Positions 23,859 through 31,205 of a stretch of 37,591 bases of DNA are shown one piece after another. The position numbers and the translations under genes are program-made. Origin of the DNA: Bacteroidales bacterium (lineage in GTDB: Bacteria > Bacteroidota > Bacteroidia > Bacteroidales > UBA932); the NCBI GenBank assembly GCA_024398295.1, contig JAKSJL010000013.1, positions 1-37,591 on the forward strand. The letters run 5' to 3'. Below the pieces are notes generated by a model. That model was not told the DNA's origin. It made no database searches and was given only the letters and a program-made list of their open reading frames with translations. Positions within the stretch are counted from its first letter, which is position 1, and each line of letters begins with the position of its first letter.

Positions 23859-25298
23859 TCATTTTACACCTGTTACAATATAATAATGAACAATAGCTTC
23901 ACTGGAGATGTCGGTTAGGCGACCAGTCTCAGTATCCATAACAATAAGAGAATAATCCGGATTATATCCAACGATTGATACGCAATGATAGTCCGAACCA
24001 TCTATTGGTATTATTCCCAGCACTGGATTGCGATTATTCAGGGCAGCAATAATTGTGCCGTTAGTAGCGATATCAAGATAATGATTAAATAACGACTCTG
24101 ACTGTGCCCAGGTTAATGCATTGATAAAAGGGTAAACCTCAAAGGCCACGCAACAATAAAGAAGCATATCTTCCACTGATATGGAATTATTCAATATTTC
24201 GGATATGTAATTGACGCTGTAAATTGTACAGCAATTCACAATTTGAGTACTGATATTATCCCGCACATTTGGAAGAAGCATTTCACCAGCTCTCCTAGTA
24301 TGGAACACACCGATTCCGGAATGTACGATGTTTGAATGGCTATTTCCTGCCCCATCGCCAGAATCTCCTCCCTGAGCATTCTGGCATTCGCCATTGCATC
24401 CCTCCGTACCACAGAATGCACAATATACGTTAGGCTGATTTGGGTCATCAGGGTCACATATGCAGTATTCCTCTACGCGACCACACCTCGGGCAGAAATA
24501 ATAGAATTCTCCGCCACCAATTTCCTCAGGTTCTGCGCCACAGTGTGCGCATACACCTGTCGCAAAACTCGTTAGCGAATGACAGTTATAACAATAATCG
24601 TCCATATCCTCACCAGTAGAGTAACCATCGCCCCCTCCACCTTTCGTTCTTACATGCGAGCTTACAGAAAAGCCTATTTTTATCACATCTTCCGATGCCA
24701 CAGAATATCCATCATGTCGTTTGTGAAGTCTTTGATATTTTCCAGCGCTCACCATGTACACACGGAAACATCTGCCATTTTCTTCTGACAGCATCAATAT
24801 TCCGTTAAAACCTGATTTTTCATCCAATATCACAGAAGGTCCACAATTGCTCTTTCCAACAGTAGAGACAATAAAATGCGACATTGTGCCTGATGCAGTA
24901 TTTTTTTGTATTTCCAAGAAGGACTTGAACGAAACGCCTTTTTCAATCGCAATCTTGCTATCGCCAACTGATATTTGCATGGTAGCACACAATTCATCAC
25001 AGCCCTTAATTTCCACAACAACAGTTGCTATACCATTCCGGAAGTCAGTTTCCGCATTTTCCCAATCTAGAATCAAGTTATCATAACGAGATGGCACCAT
25101 TGATTTTGTGCCAGGACTCAAATACTCAACAAGTGACAGATCATAAGCAGTTTCTTCGTAATAATGCTTTGCCTGATTTACAGTCAATGGCTGTTCATGT
25201 TCTTCAATCAAATATGAGCATGATTGAAACGAAAGTACACACATGACCCATAAAAAGAGTTGTGCGAAAAATGTTGGAACTAGTTGTTTGTGTTTCAT
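23859..25298 (-). CDS. Lipoprotein with three Cys clusters and papain-like C-terminal domain
   Basis: A 479-residue lipoprotein: signal with lipobox FQSC (Cys27). The N-terminal domain (about 38-215; LTVNQAKHYYEE, then LDWENAETDF and VVVEIKG) follows a pattern seen at the start of many uncharacterised Bacteroidales lipoproteins. A Gly-rich linker leads to twelve cysteines in about 70 residues: 236/239/250/253, 269/272/279/281 and 293/296/301/305, likely zinc-ribbon-like knots. The C-terminal domain has Gln352 and the CC pair 356-357 (QIVNCCTIYS), His438 (DYHCVSIVGY) and Asp455 (IVMDTETGR). Their order and spacing resemble papain-fold peptidases such as C39, C47 or C10. Proteolytic activity is inferred. 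It is cotranscribed with the small secreted protein and divergent from araC. Confidence 0.72.
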   Translation of the reverse strand: MKHKQLVPTFFAQLFLWVMCVLSFQSCSYLIEEHEQPLTVNQAKHYYEETAYDLSLVEYLSPGTKSMVPSRYDNLILDWENAETDFRNGIATVVVEIKGCDELCATMQISVGDSKIAIEKGVSFKSFLEIQKNTASGTMSHFIVSTVGKSNCGPSVILDEKSGFNGILMLSEENGRCFRVYMVSAGKYQRLHKRHDGYSVASEDVIKIGFSVSSHVRTKGGGGDGYSTGEDMDDYCYNCHSLTSFATGVCAHCGAEPEEIGGGEFYYFCPRCGRVEEYCICDPDDPNQPNVYCAFCGTEGCNGECQNAQGGDSGDGAGNSHSNIVHSGIGVFHTRRAGEMLLPNVRDNISTQIVNCCTIYSVNYISEILNNSISVEDMLLYCCVAFEVYPFINALTWAQSESLFNHYLDIATNGTIIAALNNRNPVLGIIPIDGSDYHCVSIVGYNPDYSLIVMDTETGRLTDISSEAIVHYYIVTGVK

Positions 25299-25328
25299 AA
25301 TAATTGTAATTTTAACGACAGCGAAAAT

Positions 25329-25340
25329 AGATAGCTATCT
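25329..25340. promoter_or_regulatory. 12-bp palindrome upstream of the lipoprotein gene
   Basis: AGATAGCTATCT is a perfect palindrome about 30 bases before the lipoprotein ATG. It abuts a minus-strand TATTTTCG (25329-25322), one mismatch from a -7 box. Possible operator. Confidence 0.4.
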
Positions 25341-25371
25341 CTTTAGAATCGTTATCACTTCAATTCTTTGT

Positions 25372-25396
25372 CTTATCAAACGTTATATTTGATAAG
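25372..25396. promoter_or_regulatory. 25-bp inverted repeat, probable operator of the divergent pair
   Basis: CTTATCAAA and TTTGATAAG are perfect 9-bp arms separated by seven bases. The right half overlaps an exact plus-strand -7 box TATATTTG (25384-25391), which would give the AraC gene a leader of about 55 bases. A second exact box TATTTTTG (25439-25446) lies just before the ATG. The position suggests control of both directions, possibly by the AraC protein. Confidence 0.5.
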
Positions 25397-25454
25397 TTCT
25401 TGCTCATAATTGATTACCAATGATATAGTTATTTTCTTTATTTTTGAAAAGATT

Positions 25455-26303
25455 ATGATAGACGTTAACTCCATTATAGAAAATGGCAGCATTTGCGTAC
25501 AAGGTGAACGCTATGCTATTATTGAAGGGTCTTTATCGCTTCAAAACAATCAACTGCCAGACCTTGCTAGGTACTATGTTTCCATTTTTTGCCAAAAAGG
25601 TAACTTACACATCACAGACTCTAGGGGCACATTCGCATTATGCTCTGAATTCATGTACTACAAATGGGTTGGCATTGATCTACACTCAATAATAAGTTCG
25701 GACAAGTCTGTAAAGTGTTTCACCCTTTTAATTGAACAGTCTTTTCTGTTTTCAATCATGGGGCGGTTGTATTTTCCTTTTAAGTGGGCAGCACAGAACC
25801 TCCCACTAAAGAGACTTGATTCACAAAAGTCCTCGATCATTGAGACTTTCATAAGTTTAATCAAACAACTTTCATCAATAAACAAAAACGTCCCTTCAAT
25901 AAGTGTAGACTATATCCTACACGGATTCTTACTAGGTTGCTTCCCATCCCAGGAGATGAACAGCAACCGAGTCTTAGACCCAAGACTAGTAAAAGTCATA
26001 GAACAGTTGGATTACGACAGCAATTACTCCCATTCTATTGACTTTTATGCTCAACATGTCGGGATAACTGGAACCCATTTGAATAGAATTATGAAGGAAA
26101 CTCTGGGTGTTTCATTTACCAATTACATGAAACAAATAATTCTCTCAAAGGCAAAGAGTGATCTCATAATGACCAATCTGCCCATAAGATACATCTCCGA
26201 GTCTCTCGGTTTTTCCGAGATTTCCAATTTCACGCGCTATTTCAAAAGGGAAACCGGATTAACTCCAACTCAATACAGAGAGAAAAATGCGCATCTCATT
26301 TAA
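25455..26303 (+). CDS. AraC family transcriptional regulator
   Basis: A 282-residue regulator. The C-terminal 100 residues hold the double helix-turn-helix: IDFYAQHVGITGTHLNRIMK for the first and IRYISESLGFSEISNFTRYF, then KRETGLTPTQYR, for the second, the classic AraC/XylS signature. The N-terminal part (about 1-170) is likely a sensing domain with beta-rich segments and no recognised ligand motif. ATG 25455 is chosen over an upstream ATG at 25410, which lies between promoter elements and adds a hydrophobic stretch. Its last 17 bases overlap the O-antigen-ligase-like gene. It is divergent from the lipoprotein gene and is its obvious candidate regulator. Confidence 0.9.
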   Translation: MIDVNSIIENGSICVQGERYAIIEGSLSLQNNQLPDLARYYVSIFCQKGNLHITDSRGTFALCSEFMYYKWVGIDLHSIISSDKSVKCFTLLIEQSFLFSIMGRLYFPFKWAAQNLPLKRLDSQKSSIIETFISLIKQLSSINKNVPSISVDYILHGFLLGCFPSQEMNSNRVLDPRLVKVIEQLDYDSNYSHSIDFYAQHVGITGTHLNRIMKETLGVSFTNYMKQIILSKAKSDLIMTNLPIRYISESLGFSEISNFTRYFKRETGLTPTQYREKNAHLI

Positions 26304-27897
26304 ACAGGTTTGGCCTTTCATCACTACTCTATTTGTTTTAACTTGCACAAACTCAATAAGTTTCTTACATGACAATATAGTAACACTAGCAATCGGCGGC
26401 ATTCTCCTGTGTGTAGGGGGCTTTCTCAATGGCAAGATACACAGAATTAATAGAATTGACGTGTGTTTCATAGCGTCCATTCTCTCATTGGCAATTATTA
26501 CCGTAATTTGTGGACGGTTTTATGCAAGCAACCTCATCATTGTTTTATTCTTTATAAGTGGATACTTATACATCATTTCTTGCGAGCAGAAAAAGGGTGT
26601 GCAACAATCTATCGTTGTCTTTACAATTCTCAATTGTTGCCTATTAACGCTACAATTTCTTCACATCATTCCGCAAAGCATATTTTTCAGCAAATTCGGA
26701 TTATTCGATAATTCCGGGTACTTATCCCTTCTTTGCGCCATCTCGATAGGAATATTGATGGAAAATGATAAGAGAGAGCATGTCCCTCTAGTAATTTTCC
26801 TATCAATACCCCCCATCGTTCTCTTATCCAGAACTGCTCTTATTGCTATTGCTTTCGTCTTCTTCCATCACATTACTAGCAAATGCACGAAAAGAATTTA
26901 TCTCATCGGTCTGATAATCACACTTATCCTTTGCTGCATAGTATTCTATCAAATCAAACCTCTATCTGCCAATTCCCGGCTTCTAACATGGAGTTCTCTT
27001 CTCCACCACATGATCATCACAAATTCATGGCTTGGCAACGGAATGGGGAGTATTTCTAGAGACTACATGTTCATGCAGCAATCATTACTATCATCATTTC
27101 CATCTACGCATCTTGCTCTTGTTGCAGACAATAACCATCAAGTATACAATGACTATCTGCGCATTCTCTATGAGGGAGGTTTGGTGACCTTTATAGCTAT
27201 GACTGCTTTTATAACGTCTGCGACAAAACAACAATGGAAATCAAGAAAGGTATCATTCATTGTACCTATCATTTCCATGTTTTTCATGAATATAATGGAC
27301 ATTGCACCTTTGGCTCTATGCTCCTTGGCTGTCTTATACGACGCAGAGGGCTATAGCAATCATGATCATTATGCATTAAGTACTAGACTCGCATCCTTGG
27401 CTATATTCCTTATGATTTCATTTGCTGCAATCCTATATTTCAACTACCGTACAAGCGAGAAAGGGATAGTTCAAGAATTGAGACCAGCTTTAGCCTATGC
27501 AAAAAAACTGAATCAGACCGCAAGCAAACAAAATATAGAAACTGTAAAGAGAATCATAACATCCACGTGTTGCACATATGAAATGCTAACAGATTTAGCT
27601 GAATGTCAACTGCAGATAGGTGATACAACAAATGCTATAGCTTCCCTCACTATGGCGGACCAGATGGTTCCAAACCGGATTGTAGCGAAAAGTGCACTAT
27701 TGAATATTTACGAAACGCAAAAAGACACAATCAAAATATACTCAATTTCAGAATCTATTGTCAATAGTCAGACAAAGCTACAAGGGAGTCTGTACTTCAA
27801 AGCACGGACAAAGGCCAAAAGAATATTAGAAAACAGAATTCCAGAAACGCCTAAATGTGATGGCAACCTCTGCAAACAGGTCAAGATGCCGGAATAA
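26287..27897 (+). CDS. O-antigen ligase/polymerase-like membrane protein with TPR-like tail
   Basis: A 536-residue protein with about ten to twelve membrane helices over the first 400 residues, then a soluble tail with tetratricopeptide-like pattern (about 400-520; LTDLAECQLQIGDTTNAIAS). Features of the Wzy_C/WaaL family are visible: LLSRTALIAIAFVFFH, the large loop with SRLLTWSSLLHH followed by WLGNGMGSISRDY, and NNHQVYNDYLRILYEGGL. Family members join or polymerise lipid-linked glycans, but some act on other acceptors such as proteins. No glycosyltransferase, flippase or sugar-nucleotide gene is nearby. The start overlaps araC by 17 bases in another frame, so expression is likely coupled. 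Donor and acceptor are unknown. Confidence 0.8.
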   Translation: MRISFKQVWPFITTLFVLTCTNSISFLHDNIVTLAIGGILLCVGGFLNGKIHRINRIDVCFIASILSLAIITVICGRFYASNLIIVLFFISGYLYIISCEQKKGVQQSIVVFTILNCCLLTLQFLHIIPQSIFFSKFGLFDNSGYLSLLCAISIGILMENDKREHVPLVIFLSIPPIVLLSRTALIAIAFVFFHHITSKCTKRIYLIGLIITLILCCIVFYQIKPLSANSRLLTWSSLLHHMIITNSWLGNGMGSISRDYMFMQQSLLSSFPSTHLALVADNNHQVYNDYLRILYEGGLVTFIAMTAFITSATKQQWKSRKVSFIVPIISMFFMNIMDIAPLALCSLAVLYDAEGYSNHDHYALSTRLASLAIFLMISFAAILYFNYRTSEKGIVQELRPALAYAKKLNQTASKQNIETVKRIITSTCCTYEMLTDLAECQLQIGDTTNAIASLTMADQMVPNRIVAKSALLNIYETQKDTIKIYSISESIVNSQTKLQGSLYFKARTKAKRILENRIPETPKCDGNLCKQVKMPE

Positions 27898-27953
27898 TGC
27901 AACAGATATTCTGGAATAAGTTTGAAATAAGTCGGCAAAAATCTTATAATACA

Positions 27954-27989
27954 AAGAGCGAAAGCGTTGAAGTCAACACTTTCGCTCTT
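27954..27989. terminator. Nested-hairpin terminator between Wzy-like gene and tRNA-Leu
   Basis: AAGAGCGAAAG and CTTTCGCTCTT form an 11-bp outer stem; inside, GTTGA and TCAAC form a further 5-bp stem with a two-base loop. It sits between convergent transcripts: 56 bases after the Wzy-like gene and seven bases after the tRNA-Leu 3' end. The minus strand continues with TTTGTATTAT. Confidence 0.85.
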
Positions 27990-27996
27990 GAAAATG

Positions 27997-28079
27997 TGCG
28001 CGGGATGAGACTCGAACTCACACGCCTTTTACAGCACTAGCTCCTGAAACTAGCGCGTCTACCATTTCGCCACCCGCGC
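27997..28079 (-). tRNA. tRNA-Leu (anticodon CAG)
   Basis: An 83-base class II tRNA on the minus strand. Acceptor GCGCGGG pairs fully with CCCGCGC, discriminator A, CCA not encoded. The anticodon stem CTAGT/GCTAG encloses loop TTCAGGA (anticodon CAG, reading CTG). A long variable arm is present and the T-arm is GTGAG-TTCGAGT-CTCAT. Its 3' end faces the AT-rich segment. Confidence 0.96.
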
Positions 28080-28096
28080 ATTCAGTAAAAGGAATG

Positions 28097-28104
28097 CAAA
28101 TATA
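28097..28104 (-). promoter_or_regulatory. -7 box of the tRNA-Leu promoter
   Basis: TATATTTG on the minus strand matches the consensus exactly and places the transcript start about ten bases before the tRNA 5' end. The -33 region offers CTTG at 18-base spacing, one mismatch from TTTG. Confidence 0.6.
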
Positions 28105-28138
28105 CGAAATAATCTGATATTCCAAGCGTTTTCCCTCA

Positions 28139-28933
28139 CTAAATCCTCAGTTCAAAGCGAAGCGTGCGGCGAGTTCCGCTGAATGCCAGCTGTAGAGTAG
28201 ACGTCACGTAGTCGATGGCCACGTCCACATCCGCAAGGTCATCAGCAAGCCAGTCATATCCGCTTCCAGCCAGGTATTCACCTATCTGAAAGGACCTTAC
28301 AGAGACAATCTCCTGTCCCTGCATGCACACCACCTTCATGGCGAGATCATCAGAGCACTGCTGTGGGACCCTGAACGAGCAGCGGTCTCCCTCAATCCTC
28401 GAAGTACAGAAGAACTCTCCTCTCTTCGGGGCTCCCTTGGAGTCATAACCGCAGCTGGTCGAGCTCACCTCCACGGATCGTGTCATGCCGCCACCTGCCG
28501 CGCTCACGGAGACATTGACCGTACACCATTTCTTATGGAGCCTGACAGTATCCCTCTTCTCCTCAGCCACGCAATCCACTTCTCCACAAGCCAACCACAC
28601 ATGCGGGCATTCCTCCCCCACCGGGATACTGACATTTGCTCCAACGGCCCCCTCTGCTTCACTCCACACGCACAGCCACACCGTCTCACGCGGGACAGGA
28701 TACTCCCATCCCCCATGCATATCATCGAAGGTACGCACCCCCATGGGCAGATAGTCACCCGCCTGGGTCGTGATGGCCGCACCCAGTTCTCCATTGCCTT
28801 CTTTCTCCAGAAGGTCTCTGTCCACATAGCTTAAGTCCAAGGTCAAGTAGCAGGGGCATCCAGAACGCTCCTCCTTGATGGTGCATGAGCAGCACATGGC
28901 GACAACTGCCGCGCAAAGCCATCTAGAAGACAT
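28139..28933 (-). CDS. FimB/Mfa2-like fimbrial anchor lipoprotein
   Basis: A 264-residue lipoprotein. The signal (MSSRWLCAAVVAMCCSC) ends in a Cys-rich lipobox, followed by IKEERSGCPCYLTLDLS, a lead typical of FimB/Mfa2-family proteins (transthyretin-like beta domains that anchor or cap type V fimbriae in Bacteroidales). The body is beta-rich with extra Cys pairs. It overlaps the DUF3575 gene by 11 bases, a partnership known from Bacteroidales fimbrial operons. No stalk fimbrillin gene follows: the next element is tRNA-Leu. It could anchor a fimbrillin encoded elsewhere or serve as a stand-alone surface protein. Confidence 0.75.
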   Translation of the reverse strand: MSSRWLCAAVVAMCCSCTIKEERSGCPCYLTLDLSYVDRDLLEKEGNGELGAAITTQAGDYLPMGVRTFDDMHGGWEYPVPRETVWLCVWSEAEGAVGANVSIPVGEECPHVWLACGEVDCVAEEKRDTVRLHKKWCTVNVSVSAAGGGMTRSVEVSSTSCGYDSKGAPKRGEFFCTSRIEGDRCSFRVPQQCSDDLAMKVVCMQGQEIVSVRSFQIGEYLAGSGYDWLADDLADVDVAIDYVTSTLQLAFSGTRRTLRFELRI

Positions 28934-29480
28934 ACGACACTGATAGGCTTATATCGTTCGGAAGCAGGAAAGCCTTGCCTCCCTTATCCAGACGTCTGCC
29001 GCACTCCGGACACTCATAGACGACATATCTGTCAAAGCCGGACCACATGCCCACGCCTAGCTCAATGTTGAAATGCGTCCCAAGCATATAGGTATACCCG
29101 GCGGACACACCGCCTCCGACACGATCACCTTCGCGCGTCATCGGTGACTTGATGCCACCTTCGTTGTATTCCTGATACTGAGCCTTTCCTGCCAGCCACC
29201 ATCCTGAGAAAATATGCCATGGCCAAAATCTGGCCCCCGCAGAAAAGGTTCGCTGCTTGGACTGGCGTATGGCTCCACTGTCACTACGGAAAGAAAATGG
29301 GTTATAGATAGCACCGGCAGTGGCCGTCCAGTGCTGTGCCAGCCCAAGTCCAGCCTCCATGCCCATGGTTCCGTACCACGCATACCCCGCGAGGTTCGTC
29401 GACATGGAGCAGTTCTGGGCAGACGCTCCCCTCGCGACAAGAAGGGCACAAACACAAATCAAAAACTTGAAGTTTCTCAT
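28923..29480 (-). CDS. DUF3575 family outer-membrane beta-barrel protein
   Basis: A 185-residue protein with signal peptide (MRNFKFLICVCALLVARGAS, cut near ASAQ). The remainder alternates aromatic and polar residues as in small outer-membrane barrels (GYAWYGTMGMEAGLGL, VGGGVSAGYTYMLG) and ends in aromatic Phe (SVSYVF), the usual barrel terminus. The near-terminal YECPECGRRL loop is, as I recall, a family feature of DUF3575. ATG 29480 is chosen over an in-frame TTG at 29486. The start follows the metallopeptidase stop by two bases. Family members accompany Mfa2-type anchors and are thought to be part of the fimbrial system. Confidence 0.82.
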   Translation of the reverse strand: MRNFKFLICVCALLVARGASAQNCSMSTNLAGYAWYGTMGMEAGLGLAQHWTATAGAIYNPFSFRSDSGAIRQSKQRTFSAGARFWPWHIFSGWWLAGKAQYQEYNEGGIKSPMTREGDRVGGGVSAGYTYMLGTHFNIELGVGMWSGFDRYVVYECPECGRRLDKGGKAFLLPNDISLSVSYVF

Positions 29481-29482
29481 AA

Positions 29483-31054
29483 TCAATATCTTGCAAAAGC
29501 CTGTTCAATCACGTTCACATAATCCGGGTAGAGCGTTTTCAGATGCGACTCAAGCGTCGCCACTGAAGTCACCTCGCCATCGATAGCAGCGAAGATATCG
29601 TATCTCGTAAGTCCCCTTTCGCTGATGTAGCGGAGCGGAGTCGGCGAAAACCAGTACGACACATTCATAGATGGCGACGGCACACCATAGCGGTCCATAT
29701 AGATCAGGTTTTCCAGGAAATAGCTCCACATCTCGCCTACGGCGCAGTGCCCGGCGTAGCCTCCGACACCACTGCCATATGTAGCACCTCCAGAAGTCAC
29801 AAACGACTCCAGCACATAATAGATATACTTGTCCCAGAAGGGCTTACCCACCTTCGCGAAGTGGCTTGCGTGTGCAAACTCATGGCTCGCACTGGCATAG
29901 ATTGTAGCAAATCCTCTGGCCCCATTTATGCCAATGGTGATATCCGGCAGGAAGTTTTTCAATATGCTCATGTACTCACCAAGATACTTCGTCACTAATT
30001 CGTGATCGACCATCGCGCCATGCTGAAGCATAGCCGTGCTGCTGCACCCCAGATGCTGGAATATCCAGATTCTAAGACTGGAAGGCGGTGCAGAGATGAA
30101 ACCCTTGTCCCCGCCGTCACACTGCTCAAAGTAGTCAAAACCTGCATTGTTCACGACAGCACGGGCAAAGAGTTTCCTCTCCGACGAAACGGAGATCTCT
30201 GCACTCACACCCTCCGCAGGGCCTTGTCCAAGTGTAGAAACTGACGCCGGAACCAATAGTAAATTAAACCCAATGGAAAAGCCCTTCTTATTCTGAAAGA
30301 TCAGCCTATAACGTATGTCACCGACAAAATCGTTCTGTATCTGATAGTATCCGTTCTCATCCGTATACGCCCTTCCGAGCTTGACGAATGAATTACAGTT
30401 CACCATCACGCCTTTGACGCCCTCTGGCTCACCTGTTTTATCATCGACCACAGTAATCCTTCCATGCGGCTTCTGAGGGCCGTCCTCGGCTTTCGTGAGA
30501 GGCGCCAGCATCCACGCATTTCCGGTCAGTTCATACGAGCGCCTCTCCACTGCAGCCCAGTCCACACCATCTGACTTGGTGCTCGCATCATGGGCCGCTA
30601 TATAACACTCGTCTAGTATCTCATACTCAATGTCAGCAGGAAAAGAAAACGAGTGACTTACTACGGCATACTGCCAGGTAATCTGGTCCTCCGGAAGCGT
30701 AGGATCCATATAATAGTCGCCTTCTGTGACTATCTGATAATCCACCGGATGGTCCATCAGCTCTATGCCCAGCGATTTCAGTCTATCATACTGTTCCTCG
30801 CCCTTGGGCAAGAACCTCACATAGATATCAGTAGGGGTCAGTTCCCTTCGCCCCGCCTTCGTGCCATACACCGCGTCATAGGCAGCCTGCATATTCTCCA
30901 GGGTATACGGATCATCAAGCTTGGAGCCAAGCTCTATCATCTCGTGAGAAATACCTTCCAGGTCTACCATACTGGTGATACCGGGAACGTCTGGTCCTTT
31001 CTGTCCGCAAGCGCACAGAGACATCAGCATAAGATAATGAACGATACGTTTCAT
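29483..31054 (-). CDS. Lipoprotein with HEXXH zinc metallopeptidase motif
   Basis: A 523-residue lipoprotein: signal MKRIVHYLMLMSLCAC with the lipid Cys near 16. About 198-250 is a carboxypeptidase-regulatory-like beta sandwich (GRITVVDDKTGEPEGVKGVM, then AYTDENGYYQI). The C-terminal half carries HEFAHASHF with the zinc motif HEFAH at 391-395 and a Glu at 441 in AVGEMWSYFLEN, a fitting third ligand for a gluzincin. I cannot assign a named peptidase family. It is the first gene of an operon with DUF3575 and the FimB/Mfa2-like anchor, under the promoter at 31083-31113. A role in processing surface or fimbrial proteins is plausible but not shown by the sequence. Confidence 0.75.
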   Translation of the reverse strand: MKRIVHYLMLMSLCACGQKGPDVPGITSMVDLEGISHEMIELGSKLDDPYTLENMQAAYDAVYGTKAGRRELTPTDIYVRFLPKGEEQYDRLKSLGIELMDHPVDYQIVTEGDYYMDPTLPEDQITWQYAVVSHSFSFPADIEYEILDECYIAAHDASTKSDGVDWAAVERRSYELTGNAWMLAPLTKAEDGPQKPHGRITVVDDKTGEPEGVKGVMVNCNSFVKLGRAYTDENGYYQIQNDFVGDIRYRLIFQNKKGFSIGFNLLLVPASVSTLGQGPAEGVSAEISVSSERKLFARAVVNNAGFDYFEQCDGGDKGFISAPPSSLRIWIFQHLGCSSTAMLQHGAMVDHELVTKYLGEYMSILKNFLPDITIGINGARGFATIYASASHEFAHASHFAKVGKPFWDKYIYYVLESFVTSGGATYGSGVGGYAGHCAVGEMWSYFLENLIYMDRYGVPSPSMNVSYWFSPTPLRYISERGLTRYDIFAAIDGEVTSVATLESHLKTLYPDYVNVIEQAFARY

Positions 31055-31082
31055 AGTGTTTAAGTTTATTCATTTCCACAAG

Positions 31083-31113
31083 CAAAGGTATGGACAGCTA
31101 TCCGTGTATCAAA
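31083..31113 (-). promoter_or_regulatory. Consensus Bacteroides-type promoter of the metallopeptidase operon
   Basis: On the minus strand TTTG (31113-31110), exactly 19 bases, then TACCTTTG (31090-31083): a full match to TTTG-N19-TAnnTTTG. Transcription would start near 31076, leaving a leader of about 22 bases. It is the best promoter in the window. Confidence 0.8.
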
Positions 31114-31134
31114 AATGGAAACGGATAAAAACGA

Positions 31135-31168
31135 AAATCGGCCTCCTACATATGTAGAAAGCCGATTT
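31135..31168 (-). terminator. Terminator after deoC
   Basis: AAATCGGC and GCCGATTT enclose a second palindrome CTACATATGTAG. On the minus strand TTTTCGTTTTT follows. It ends the ftsY-to-deoC transcript just before the metallopeptidase promoter. Confidence 0.85.
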
Positions 31169-31205
31169 AAATATCGAAAACTCAGAAAAAAGTCTGAAAA
31201 ATACG

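Larger units (their letters stand above)
23441..27897. other. AT-rich accessory segment next to tRNA-Leu
   Basis: Four genes in two divergent pairs, with base composition well below the flanks (for example 18 G/C of 60 at 27241-27300 and 20 of 60 at 26281-26340, against 39 of 60 at 7741-7800) and codon use rich in A/T-ending codons. It begins after a terminator and ends about 100 bases from the 3' end of tRNA-Leu, a common integration point. I found no integrase, transposase or repeat of the tRNA 3' end, so transfer is suggested by composition and position only. Confidence 0.5.

Noticed and set aside
27997-28079. Attachment-site duplication of the tRNA-Leu 3' end at the far edge of the AT-rich segment
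   Set aside because: I looked near 23400-23450 for the acceptor and T-arm sequence and saw no copy; no integrase gene is present.
28976-29010. CPECGRRL zinc-ribbon-like loop in the DUF3575 protein as a novelty
   Set aside because: As I recall, a CxxC loop near the C-terminus is an ordinary feature of DUF3575 proteins.
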